A stretch of 64,000 nt of DNA, taken from contig LGYU01000033.1 of the NCBI GenBank assembly GCA_001302245.1, positions 62,001 through 126,000 on the forward strand. The letters run 5' to 3'. Under the pieces are notes generated by a model. It made no database searches, had not been told where the DNA came from, and saw only the letters and a program-made list of their open reading frames with translations. Source of the DNA: Chitinophagaceae bacterium PMP191F (GTDB taxonomy: Bacteria > Bacteroidota > Bacteroidia > Chitinophagales > Chitinophagaceae). This document shows, one piece after another, positions 45,785 to 53,322 of this stretch (the stretch's first letter is position 1; each line of letters opens with the position of its first letter). The position numbers were made by a program, and so were the translations under genes.

Positions 45785-47551
45785 TTACTGATCTGATAAA
45801 GCGGTAATAGCCTGTAAGAACCAGGCAGCATGTGGAATCCACTGTTCTGTCCAGCGCCATTCGTTGCCATTGGCAAAAGTTTTAAAATCAATACCGCTGC
45901 CGTCTTCATTACCATCTTTACCGGTAATGCCGTTTGAAATGCCGCCTTTTTCCGAACCATGGCCAAACTGTGATGCCATATAGGGCACATTGTGTTTGCC
46001 CCAGCCATATAAAAAACACATGGAATAGGGATTGCAACCCAGTATCCAGGACAATTGCATGGAAGCAAAGGCCTGTAAAGAATCTCTTTCAGCAGTAGTT
46101 GCTGCATTGTTGTTGAGTAATAGATTACTACCTGCTAATGCAGCAGCAGCCAGTGACGCCAGCCGGGCATTTTCTCCCTGCCACCACCAGCCGGATTCAT
46201 TCTGGTGTGGAATAAAGAAGCCTTCACGGATATTTTCTTTATATAAAAATGTTTGACGGGCATAGCCAAATGGATTGCTGACCTTGTTGGTAATACGTAC
46301 AATATAATCCACTGCCTGCCGGATGGTTTCCAGAGTAGCTGCGTGCAACGCGGCATCTTTTTCCTGTCGTGCATATCGTACCAGGGCAATTACCGGAAGA
46401 CCTGCATCGGCGGCATGCCAGAATGGACGGTTGGCATCGTTTGCTATAAAATAACCATCGGGTGTTATGCGTTTGCGAAGATTAGCGGCGCGTTTACGGG
46501 CTTCATCGCGATAGAGATCTTCACCGGTGGCCATCCACAGTTCTGTAGCAGCCATCAGTGCACAGTAATCATCCAGAATATTTTCTTTTCCATCGTCGGT
46601 ATACCTGAGATTGTTGACCAGCAGGTGAGCAAAAGCACGTTTGGCCGCATCAAGATATTGCTGTGCCGTAAAATCTCCATTCATTTTCCAGCGTGAAATT
46701 CTGGCCAGTGCTGCAATGGCCATGCCACCTCCTTCCCGGAAAGCACATTGATAATTTGCGGTGGTAACACTATTGGCCAGTAACCCAACAATACGCCGTG
46801 CAGAAGGATCGGGTTTGAAATAACTGAATACCGTCATATAGAAATATCCTTCCGGCGATAACGAACGCATGATATAGTCTGCTCCCCACACGGCTTCAGA
46901 TTCAATGCTGTCCTTTACTTTGGCTGCAGCCAGCAGTGCAGGGATGGCTTCCCGGGTATTGATGAGCGACCAGGTAACCATAGGTATCTGTTGCGGCAGC
47001 ATCAGGTTGGTATAGGCTAGATGCGAAAAGTATTTGCTTACATCTCCGGACGCATCACACCAGCCACCCTGTATGTTGACTGTTTTTGTACTGCCATACA
47101 ACAGCATGTGCGCGTCAGCAGCCAGTTCGCGGGGTGTATTGGCGCGTTGTTTACGATAATAATGTAAAATGGAAGGAATGATTGCTGTTGCCCAGAATTG
47201 CGAAGCAATACTGAAAGTATCCGAAGTATATAATTGGCCGGCAATGGTTATTGATAAAAAATATTTACCGGCCTGCTGTAATGCTGAAAAATCTGCACGG
47301 TAAAAGTATTTACCTGGTATCCATTCTTCTACCTGCATAGCTGCGCCTGTAGTGCCTGAAAAAACAGGTTGTTGTTTGCCAACAGCCAGAATGTTAAAAG
47401 ATACGGTACCAGTAAACGGAACGGCTGTACCTATCACTGCTATTTTGGATTGGTTGCTATTGAAACCAACCTGGTTGATATAAATAACTGGTGTACTGTA
47501 AACAGACAGCGAAACACAAAGGATCAAAAAAATGCCAGGCAATTGTTTCAT
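45785..47551 (-). CDS. GH9 glycoside hydrolase with N-terminal Ig-like domain
   Basis: 588 residues, signal peptide at the start. An Ig-like (CelD-N type) domain covers about residues 20-115 (PVIYINQVGFNSNQSKIAVI, KYFYRADFSALQQAGKYFLS). The GH9 (alpha/alpha)6 domain has GGWCDASGDVSKYFSHLAYT (Asp166 and Asp170) and a C-terminal NEWRWTEQWIPHAAWF with the proposed acid Glu569. GH9 enzymes are best known as cellulases, but some bacterial members act as exo-glucosaminidases on chito-oligosaccharides. Here, next to GH18 and a NagX-like protein, the second option fits better. It follows the DUF5009 gene by 46 bases. Confidence 0.88.
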   Translation of the reverse strand: MKQLPGIFLILCVSLSVYSTPVIYINQVGFNSNQSKIAVIGTAVPFTGTVSFNILAVGKQQPVFSGTTGAAMQVEEWIPGKYFYRADFSALQQAGKYFLSITIAGQLYTSDTFSIASQFWATAIIPSILHYYRKQRANTPRELAADAHMLLYGSTKTVNIQGGWCDASGDVSKYFSHLAYTNLMLPQQIPMVTWSLINTREAIPALLAAAKVKDSIESEAVWGADYIMRSLSPEGYFYMTVFSYFKPDPSARRIVGLLANSVTTANYQCAFREGGGMAIAALARISRWKMNGDFTAQQYLDAAKRAFAHLLVNNLRYTDDGKENILDDYCALMAATELWMATGEDLYRDEARKRAANLRKRITPDGYFIANDANRPFWHAADAGLPVIALVRYARQEKDAALHAATLETIRQAVDYIVRITNKVSNPFGYARQTFLYKENIREGFFIPHQNESGWWWQGENARLASLAAAALAGSNLLLNNNAATTAERDSLQAFASMQLSWILGCNPYSMCFLYGWGKHNVPYMASQFGHGSEKGGISNGITGKDGNEDGSGIDFKTFANGNEWRWTEQWIPHAAWFLQAITALSDQ

Positions 47552-47597
47552 ACAAAAAGAAATTACAACATGAAAGAAAAATAAAAAGGAACCCGGG

Positions 47598-48770
47598 TTA
47601 TACTTTTAGCCGGATCCGTTTTTTCTCCAGCCATCCCGTTATGATTACAATTATAAATGCCAGCAGGAGAGAGCGGACTATGCCCGCGATGCCTTCATTC
47701 ATAAACCGCGGGTAGTAAACATTTGCCAATGCGTAAAGGGAGTAAAGAATATAGGGAAGCAGGTAACAGGTTAGCGTACTGGTTCCTGCAGGACGTATAA
47801 TATTGAACCAGTGATATTTCCCTTTCACATCTACCAGCCATACTATAAAGGTGAATACCAGCAGGCTGATGCCTGCGCAAATGAATACCCATGCAGGTGT
47901 TGCATATATTTTGGAAATACCACCGGCATACGGACGAACAAAAAAGCCTGCTGCGATCAGCAGCATACCTGCCGTGATAAAGAACAGCCATACTTTGGTA
48001 TAAGCATTTTTTGCCACCAGTTTTCTGTAGGCAACAGAAGCTACCGTACCCATCATCACCAGCGAAGCAGAAGAAGCATCGCCAATAACGGGCAGATGCA
48101 CATGCCACCAGCCTGCGTGTGTAGCCAGGTTGATAATGACAAGAATGGCCAGGGCAATGGTCAATAACAGTAATTCGCCCTGTACAAGCAGGAAGATCAA
48201 TGCACAAACAAGATAAGCCCAGCCAATAATGCCCAGGATGCCCCACCAGTGTGTCTGCAATCCATGTGGTGATTCCGGTGAACCACCCTTATACAGGAAG
48301 GCAAGCAACAGCAATAACAAAATGCCACTGCCGATGAGCGGATATTTTTTGTTTTTTGAAAGTGTTTTTGGATAATCTAACCAGATAATAAAAAAGCTGA
48401 TGGTCAGCAAAATGGTCCATACAGAACGTGGAAGGAATGCGTCATTGTTGTAATGCTCTCCGTTTACATGAAAAAAGCCCATGACGATCAGTGCCAGTGA
48501 TCTGGACAGGATATACAAGGCAATACGTGCAAACGAATGCTGTTTATTACGGCGGTTTTCAATGGCCAGCGGCAATGACAGACCAACAATAAAAAGAAAT
48601 GCAGGAAAAATAGTATCAGCAAAACCAAGACGGTCTTCGTTTGCCTGTGCGTGATCGATCCATTCGGGAATATGATGTACGCCACCTGCATCGTTTACAA
48701 AGATCATCAATAGCATGGTGATAGCCCTGAATACATCAATGGACAATAGTCGCGGGGATGATATTTTCAT
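47598..48770 (-). CDS. DUF5009/NagX-like membrane acyltransferase
   Basis: 390 residues with about ten membrane spans. It starts SPRLLSIDVFRAITMLLMIF and continues with DTIFPAFLFIVGLSLPLAIE, a match to the heparan-glucosaminide acetyltransferase/NagX group, as in the gene at 26398-27792. The two are clearly different in sequence and length, so they are not recent copies. It lies between the ThuA and GH9 genes and probably handles glucosamine or GlcNAc released by the chitin enzymes. Substrate and direction of the reaction are unknown. Confidence 0.85.
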   Translation of the reverse strand: MKISSPRLLSIDVFRAITMLLMIFVNDAGGVHHIPEWIDHAQANEDRLGFADTIFPAFLFIVGLSLPLAIENRRNKQHSFARIALYILSRSLALIVMGFFHVNGEHYNNDAFLPRSVWTILLTISFFIIWLDYPKTLSKNKKYPLIGSGILLLLLLAFLYKGGSPESPHGLQTHWWGILGIIGWAYLVCALIFLLVQGELLLLTIALAILVIINLATHAGWWHVHLPVIGDASSASLVMMGTVASVAYRKLVAKNAYTKVWLFFITAGMLLIAAGFFVRPYAGGISKIYATPAWVFICAGISLLVFTFIVWLVDVKGKYHWFNIIRPAGTSTLTCYLLPYILYSLYALANVYYPRFMNEGIAGIVRSLLLAFIIVIITGWLEKKRIRLKV

Positions 48771-48785
48771 TATGACAAGGTTGAT

Positions 48786-49550
48786 TTACCGGGAGCCCGC
48801 AGCCCAGAAAATGGCGTTGCGGAAGAGTGTGGTATAATAAGTGTTTTGAAACAGGTTGGGAGAATGGCCCATAAAAATATAAATATTACGTGCAGGGTAG
48901 CGGGTATTGATCCATACTACCGGATGATCGCCCATTGTAACAGATGATGGAGGCTGGTATGAACTTTCCTGCACACTTGCCAGTACTTTCACATTGGGTC
49001 GCGGACTTTTATTATAGGTGTACCATTCTTCTTTTTCAATAACGAACTGCGCAGGCAGACCTTTCATGCACGGGTGCAGGCTATCTTCAGTAACAACAGT
49101 CCCGTTTGCAAACGTAGGAATATAGTTGCTGAACCGGATATCGCCCATAAAAGCAGAGAACCAGTTCCACATGGGGTAGCCATCAAATTCACCCAGCAGG
49201 GTAGCATGATGAAAACCGATCCAGCCTCCCTTTCCTTTTTCAATATATGCCTCAAAAGCTTTTACTGCCCTGGCAGGCCAGGTATAAGGCGGGTAATCCA
49301 ACTGAATGAACAGTTGGTAAGGACGGAGATATTCTTCCGAAACAGAATCGGTGTTATGTATGTAGTGAAGAGAAAAATTGCTGTCGGCCGCCAGCTTGTC
49401 AAGCCACGGACGGGCCGCTCTGGAATATGCAATATGATGGCCGCCATTTTCGTACAATACCAGCACCTTAAAACGGGGAGCGGAAGATTGGGCAAAACCT
49501 GTAGCCAGGATAAACAGGCAACAGATCAATACGCCGGAAGATTTTTGCAT
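48786..49550 (-). CDS. Secreted ThuA domain protein
   Basis: 254 residues, signal peptide MQKSSGVLICCLFILATGFA. The class I glutamine amidotransferase-like ThuA fold is recognisable: FKVLVLYENGGHHIAYSRAA, YQLFIQLDYPPYTWPARAVK, GGWIGFHHATLLGEFDGYPM, and VVWINTRYPARNIYIFMGHS. ThuA proteins are often found with glycan-degradation genes and may bind or change disaccharides. No catalytic activity is established. It is the first gene of the GH18 operon, whose promoter should lie in 49551-49876. Confidence 0.82.
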   Translation of the reverse strand: MQKSSGVLICCLFILATGFAQSSAPRFKVLVLYENGGHHIAYSRAARPWLDKLAADSNFSLHYIHNTDSVSEEYLRPYQLFIQLDYPPYTWPARAVKAFEAYIEKGKGGWIGFHHATLLGEFDGYPMWNWFSAFMGDIRFSNYIPTFANGTVVTEDSLHPCMKGLPAQFVIEKEEWYTYNKSPRPNVKVLASVQESSYQPPSSVTMGDHPVVWINTRYPARNIYIFMGHSPNLFQNTYYTTLFRNAIFWAAGSR

Positions 49551-49876
49551 TAATAAACAGTTTTGGATGGTACCCTGGTTATTAACAGCAGGTAATATTA
49601 TAATAATCTGCCATTCATTTTTGATAAATGTACTGTTTCAACACAAGCAACTTTTCATACGGTCACAACATTTCCTGCCCGGATGGGATTCCATGAAATT
49701 AAGGGCTGAAACATCTTTAAACAACACTATGCGTAGGTCTGATTCCGGTGGTGGTATTTTAAGTGATTGATATACAATGTTTAATTTTTTTATGTAGAGG
49801 TTTTGGCGTAGTATCAAATTTGACCTGAAGGGCTTTATTCAGCAATTTTGACGCTATCTAACCCCAAATTGCTGCT
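49551..49876. other. Divergent intergenic region with a dyad
   Basis: A 326-base AT-rich spacer between the ThuA gene (minus) and a small ORF (plus). The best signal is an inverted repeat CAGCAATTT (49840-49848) / AAATTGCTG (49866-49874), 9 bp perfect with a 17-base spacer, just before the ATG at 49877. It may be an operator or a 5' leader hairpin. The short plus-strand frame 49567-49770 does not look like a protein. Confidence 0.4.
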
Positions 49877-50164
49877 ATGATGAAAAAACGATTGCGATTC
49901 TTATTACTTTATGGTTCCACACAGGAAGCCATCGTTTTACAGGCACAGCAGAAGGGTGGCAGTGCTGTCATCAATCCTGGTTATCTGCACCCGAATGATG
50001 TGCCCGGCAAAAACCATCTTATCGTGTACAATACCCATGCAGGTAGCAATAATTACATCTTACGCTCCATTATTGAGGCCGGTCTGCACAAAAATATCTT
50101 TCCCGTTAAAACCGGAATTGGTCAGAAATGCCAATGTGGAACAGGAAACGGAATATTAAACTGA
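49877..50164 (+). CDS. Small hypothetical protein, 95 aa
   Basis: I do not recognise it. Codon use looks genuine and the reading frame is open from an ATG with a nearby dyad. The N-terminus (MMKKRLRFLLLYGSTQEAIV) is basic then hydrophobic, like a damaged or unusual signal peptide. The C-terminus ends with KCQCGTGNGILN, which has two close Cys residues. It sits 128 bases before the first GH30 gene on the same strand and could be a lead gene or a decayed remnant. Confidence 0.4.
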   Translation: MMKKRLRFLLLYGSTQEAIVLQAQQKGGSAVINPGYLHPNDVPGKNHLIVYNTHAGSNNYILRSIIEAGLHKNIFPVKTGIGQKCQCGTGNGILN

Positions 50165-50292
50165 ATAAAAAAATAATGATACTGAAATGGTACAGGCCGG
50201 TATTGTTAAAACAGTAGTTGCCGGTTAAGTATCTGCGAAAGATATGTACTTTGTAATCTGGCTCATAAAAACACCTATCAGAATATTGCACC

Positions 50293-51747
50293 ATGAAAAA
50301 TTTGATCGTAGCAGCTTTAGTAATACCAATCGGTTGCGCTGCACAGGTAAGTACCAAAAAGAAGATCAATACAGTAAAACAACCTACGTCGGTTACTGTA
50401 TATACCACCGCAGGCAAATCGGAACTGCGAATTACACAAAACGGAAAAGCGGATTTTAAAGATTTTGCACAGCCACTGGAAACAGTACCCTGTGTATTCA
50501 TTGACCCTTCGCATACTTTTCAGTCATTTATCGGTATCGGAGCTGCTATTACCGATGCATCTGCTGAAACTTTTGCCAAATTACCGGCAGCACAGCAGCA
50601 GGAGTTGCTGACAGCTTATTTTGATACAGAAAAAGGGATTGGCTATACATTGGCCCGCACCCATATTAACAGTTGCGATTTTTCTAGCGGAAGCTATACA
50701 TATGTACAGGACAACGATACTGCATTAAAAACATTCAGTATTGCACATGATGAGCAGTTCCGTATTCCAATGATCAAAAGAGCTATTGCCGCTGCCGGCG
50801 GACATCTTACCACCTTTGTAAGCCCGTGGACGCCGCCAGCCTGGATGAAAGACAATAATGATCTGCTGCACGGCGGTAAGTTGAAACCGGTTTTCAGACA
50901 GAACTGGGCCAACTATTACATTAAATTCATCAGGGCGTATGAAGCAAAAGGCATTCCTGTATGGGGGCTGACCGTACAGAACGAGCCGATGGCCAACCAG
51001 CGCTGGGAGTCCTGCATCTTCACTGCTGAAGAAGAACGTGACTTCATCAAAAAATACCTGGGCCCCACTTTACAGAAAGAAGGCATGGCTGGTAAAAAAC
51101 TGATTGCATGGGATCATAACCGCGATCAGATGTATCAACGTGCCAGTGTTATCCTGAACGATAAAGAAGCCGCAAAATATATCTGGGGTATTGGTTTTCA
51201 CTGGTACGAAACATGGACGGGCAGCGCTATGCAGTTTGACAACGTAAAAGCTGTATCACAAAGTTTTCCTGATAAGAACCTGATTTTCACCGAAGGATGT
51301 AAAGAAAAATTCCACCTGGATAGTGTAGACAACTGGACACTGGGTGAGCGCTATGGCATTTCCATGATCAACGATTTTAACAGTGGTACTGCAGCATGGA
51401 CAGACTGGAACATCCTGCTGGATGAAAAAGGTGGTCCCAATCACGTAGGGAACTATTGTTTTGCGCCCGTACATGCAGATACCCGTACCGGCAAACTGAT
51501 TTATACCAATGCCTTTTATTATATGGGGCATTTCTCTAAGTTTATCCGCCCCGGGGCTAAACGTATTGGTGCTTCTTCCAGCAGAACACAATTGCAGACT
51601 ACGGCATTTATCAATACCGACAACAGCATTGTGGTGGTTGTAATGAACACTACCGATCAGAAAATACCATATCATATATGGATGGGGGGTAAGGCCGCTG
51701 CTACAGAATGTTTGCCTCATTCTATTAATACTTTAATTATTCAGTAA
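50293..51747 (+). CDS. GH30 glycosidase A (glucosylceramidase-type)
   Basis: 484 residues with a signal peptide (MKNLIVAALVIPIGCAAQ). GH30 features are SFIGIGAAITDASAETFAKL, TFVSPWTPPAWMKDNN, LTVQNEPM with acid/base Glu231, and IFTEGC with nucleophile Glu334. The C-terminal beta domain ends in INTLIIQ. GH30 subfamilies 1 and 3 act on beta-glucosyl or beta-1,6-glucan linkages, and the specificity is not readable here. The stop overlaps the start of the second GH30 gene (TAATG), so they are co-translated. Confidence 0.92.
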   Translation: MKNLIVAALVIPIGCAAQVSTKKKINTVKQPTSVTVYTTAGKSELRITQNGKADFKDFAQPLETVPCVFIDPSHTFQSFIGIGAAITDASAETFAKLPAAQQQELLTAYFDTEKGIGYTLARTHINSCDFSSGSYTYVQDNDTALKTFSIAHDEQFRIPMIKRAIAAAGGHLTTFVSPWTPPAWMKDNNDLLHGGKLKPVFRQNWANYYIKFIRAYEAKGIPVWGLTVQNEPMANQRWESCIFTAEEERDFIKKYLGPTLQKEGMAGKKLIAWDHNRDQMYQRASVILNDKEAAKYIWGIGFHWYETWTGSAMQFDNVKAVSQSFPDKNLIFTEGCKEKFHLDSVDNWTLGERYGISMINDFNSGTAAWTDWNILLDEKGGPNHVGNYCFAPVHADTRTGKLIYTNAFYYMGHFSKFIRPGAKRIGASSSRTQLQTTAFINTDNSIVVVVMNTTDQKIPYHIWMGGKAAATECLPHSINTLIIQ

Positions 51748-53150
51748 TGATCTCAGCTTGCAGAAAAATTGTTTTTTCCCTGGGCATTATTGCCACAGCA
51801 GGTAATATATATGCCCAGCAAACTGCCGATGTGTGGCTTACAGACCCAGCACAGCAGATATTGTTCCGGCAACAGGCTGCACTTAAGTTTACAACTGCCA
51901 AAGGTGCAGCAGAGCAACCTGTTATTACCATTGATGATCAGCAGAAGTTCCAGGGTATTGATGGATTTGGTTTTGCACTTACCGGTGGCAGCGCACAGCA
52001 CATACATAATATGAGCGCCCCTGCCAGGGCGGCATTACTGCAGGAATTATTTGGTACCAAAGGCGAACAGATAGGTACCAGCTACCTGCGGTTAAGCATT
52101 GGTGCATCAGACCTGGATGAACATGTTTTCTCGTACGATGATCTCCCTAATGGCGAAACTGATACAGCATTAAAGCATTTTGATCTGTCGCCTGATTACC
52201 GTGCGGTAATCCCTGTAATGAAAGAGATCCTGAAAATTAATCCTGCTATAAAAATACTGGGTTCACCATGGTCTGCACCGGCATGGATGAAAACCAATAA
52301 TGATACCCGTGGCGGAAGCCTGAAGCCTGAGTATTATCCTGTATATGCCAATTATTTTGTGCGTTATATACAGGCTATGAAAAAGGAAGGCATCCGTATT
52401 GATGCTATTACCATACAGAACGAACCGCTGCATCCCGGTAATAATCCCAGTATGTTTATGCCGGCCGCTGAGCAGGCTGTATTTGTAAGAGATTACCTGG
52501 GGCCTGTTTTCAAACGTGCCGGTATCCGCACAAAGATCATTATCTATGATCACAATGCTGACAAGCCTGATTATCCCATTTCCATATTGAACGATGAAAA
52601 GGCCAGGCAATATATTGATGGCTCTGCATTTCATTTATATGGAGGAAAAATTGAAGCCCTGTCTGATGTGCACAACGCATATCCTGACAAGCACCTGTAT
52701 TTTACCGAACAATGGGTGGGTGCTCCCGGTAACTTTAAAAAAGACATAGCAGAGCATATCCGCAACCTGGTAATTGGCGCTACCCGCAACTGGAGCAGGA
52801 ATGTTATTGAATGGAACCTGGCAGCCAACTCTGCATATAAACCACATACCGACAGGGGAGGTTGCGACCGTTGTCTTGGTGCTGTAACTATAGACCAGGA
52901 CAGTGTAAAACGCAATCCTGCTTATTACATCATTGCACATGCCGCCAAATTTGTTCGTCCCGGTTCAGTACGTGTTGCTACAGAAATTACTGACAATTTA
53001 AAGAACGTAGCATTCCGTACCCCACAGGGAAAAACAGTATTGATAGTACTGAATGATAACAATACAGCCACTGCTTTCAATATCCGTTACAGAAATAAAA
53101 ATATTGCCGCCAATCTGCCGGCAGGGGCTACTGCTACCTACGTATTTTAA
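51747..53150 (+). CDS. GH30 glycosidase B
   Basis: 467 residues, signal peptide at the N-terminus (ends at NIYAQ). GH30 motifs are IDGFGFALTGGSAQHIHNMS, LGSPWSAPAWMKTNN, ITIQNEPLHPGN with acid/base Glu226, and LYFTEQW with nucleophile Glu321. It shares a plan with copy A but is clearly divergent, so the two may act on different linkages of the same glycan, for instance endo and exo steps. The start codon overlaps the stop of copy A by one base. A 172-base gap separates it from the GH2 gene. Confidence 0.92.
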   Translation: MISACRKIVFSLGIIATAGNIYAQQTADVWLTDPAQQILFRQQAALKFTTAKGAAEQPVITIDDQQKFQGIDGFGFALTGGSAQHIHNMSAPARAALLQELFGTKGEQIGTSYLRLSIGASDLDEHVFSYDDLPNGETDTALKHFDLSPDYRAVIPVMKEILKINPAIKILGSPWSAPAWMKTNNDTRGGSLKPEYYPVYANYFVRYIQAMKKEGIRIDAITIQNEPLHPGNNPSMFMPAAEQAVFVRDYLGPVFKRAGIRTKIIIYDHNADKPDYPISILNDEKARQYIDGSAFHLYGGKIEALSDVHNAYPDKHLYFTEQWVGAPGNFKKDIAEHIRNLVIGATRNWSRNVIEWNLAANSAYKPHTDRGGCDRCLGAVTIDQDSVKRNPAYYIIAHAAKFVRPGSVRVATEITDNLKNVAFRTPQGKTVLIVLNDNNTATAFNIRYRNKNIAANLPAGATATYVF

Positions 53151-53322
53151 TGACTGACCGGGTATTGTACATAATAATATTGCAGAATGTCGTGGCCGGT
53201 GTATAACCGGCTATGGCATTCATTGGTGATACTATTAAATATTTTAACCGTACAGTGTGATCTTCCTCTCATCTTACCGGCTCACCCTGTAATATCTGAC
53301 AACATCTTCAAAATTTTAGTGT

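Noticed and set aside
26398-48770. Two DUF5009 genes as a recent duplication
   Set aside because: They differ in length (464 and 390 residues) and in sequence beyond the family signature, so recent duplication is unlikely.
49567-49770. 67-residue plus-strand ORF in the ThuA/GH30 spacer
   Set aside because: No sensible domain, and the region is AT-rich promoter-like sequence; kept only as intergenic.
53195-53211. Hairpin GCCGGT / ACCGGC before the GH2 gene as a terminator
   Set aside because: Only 6 bp, no T-tail, and the two genes appear to be in the same unit; too weak to call.
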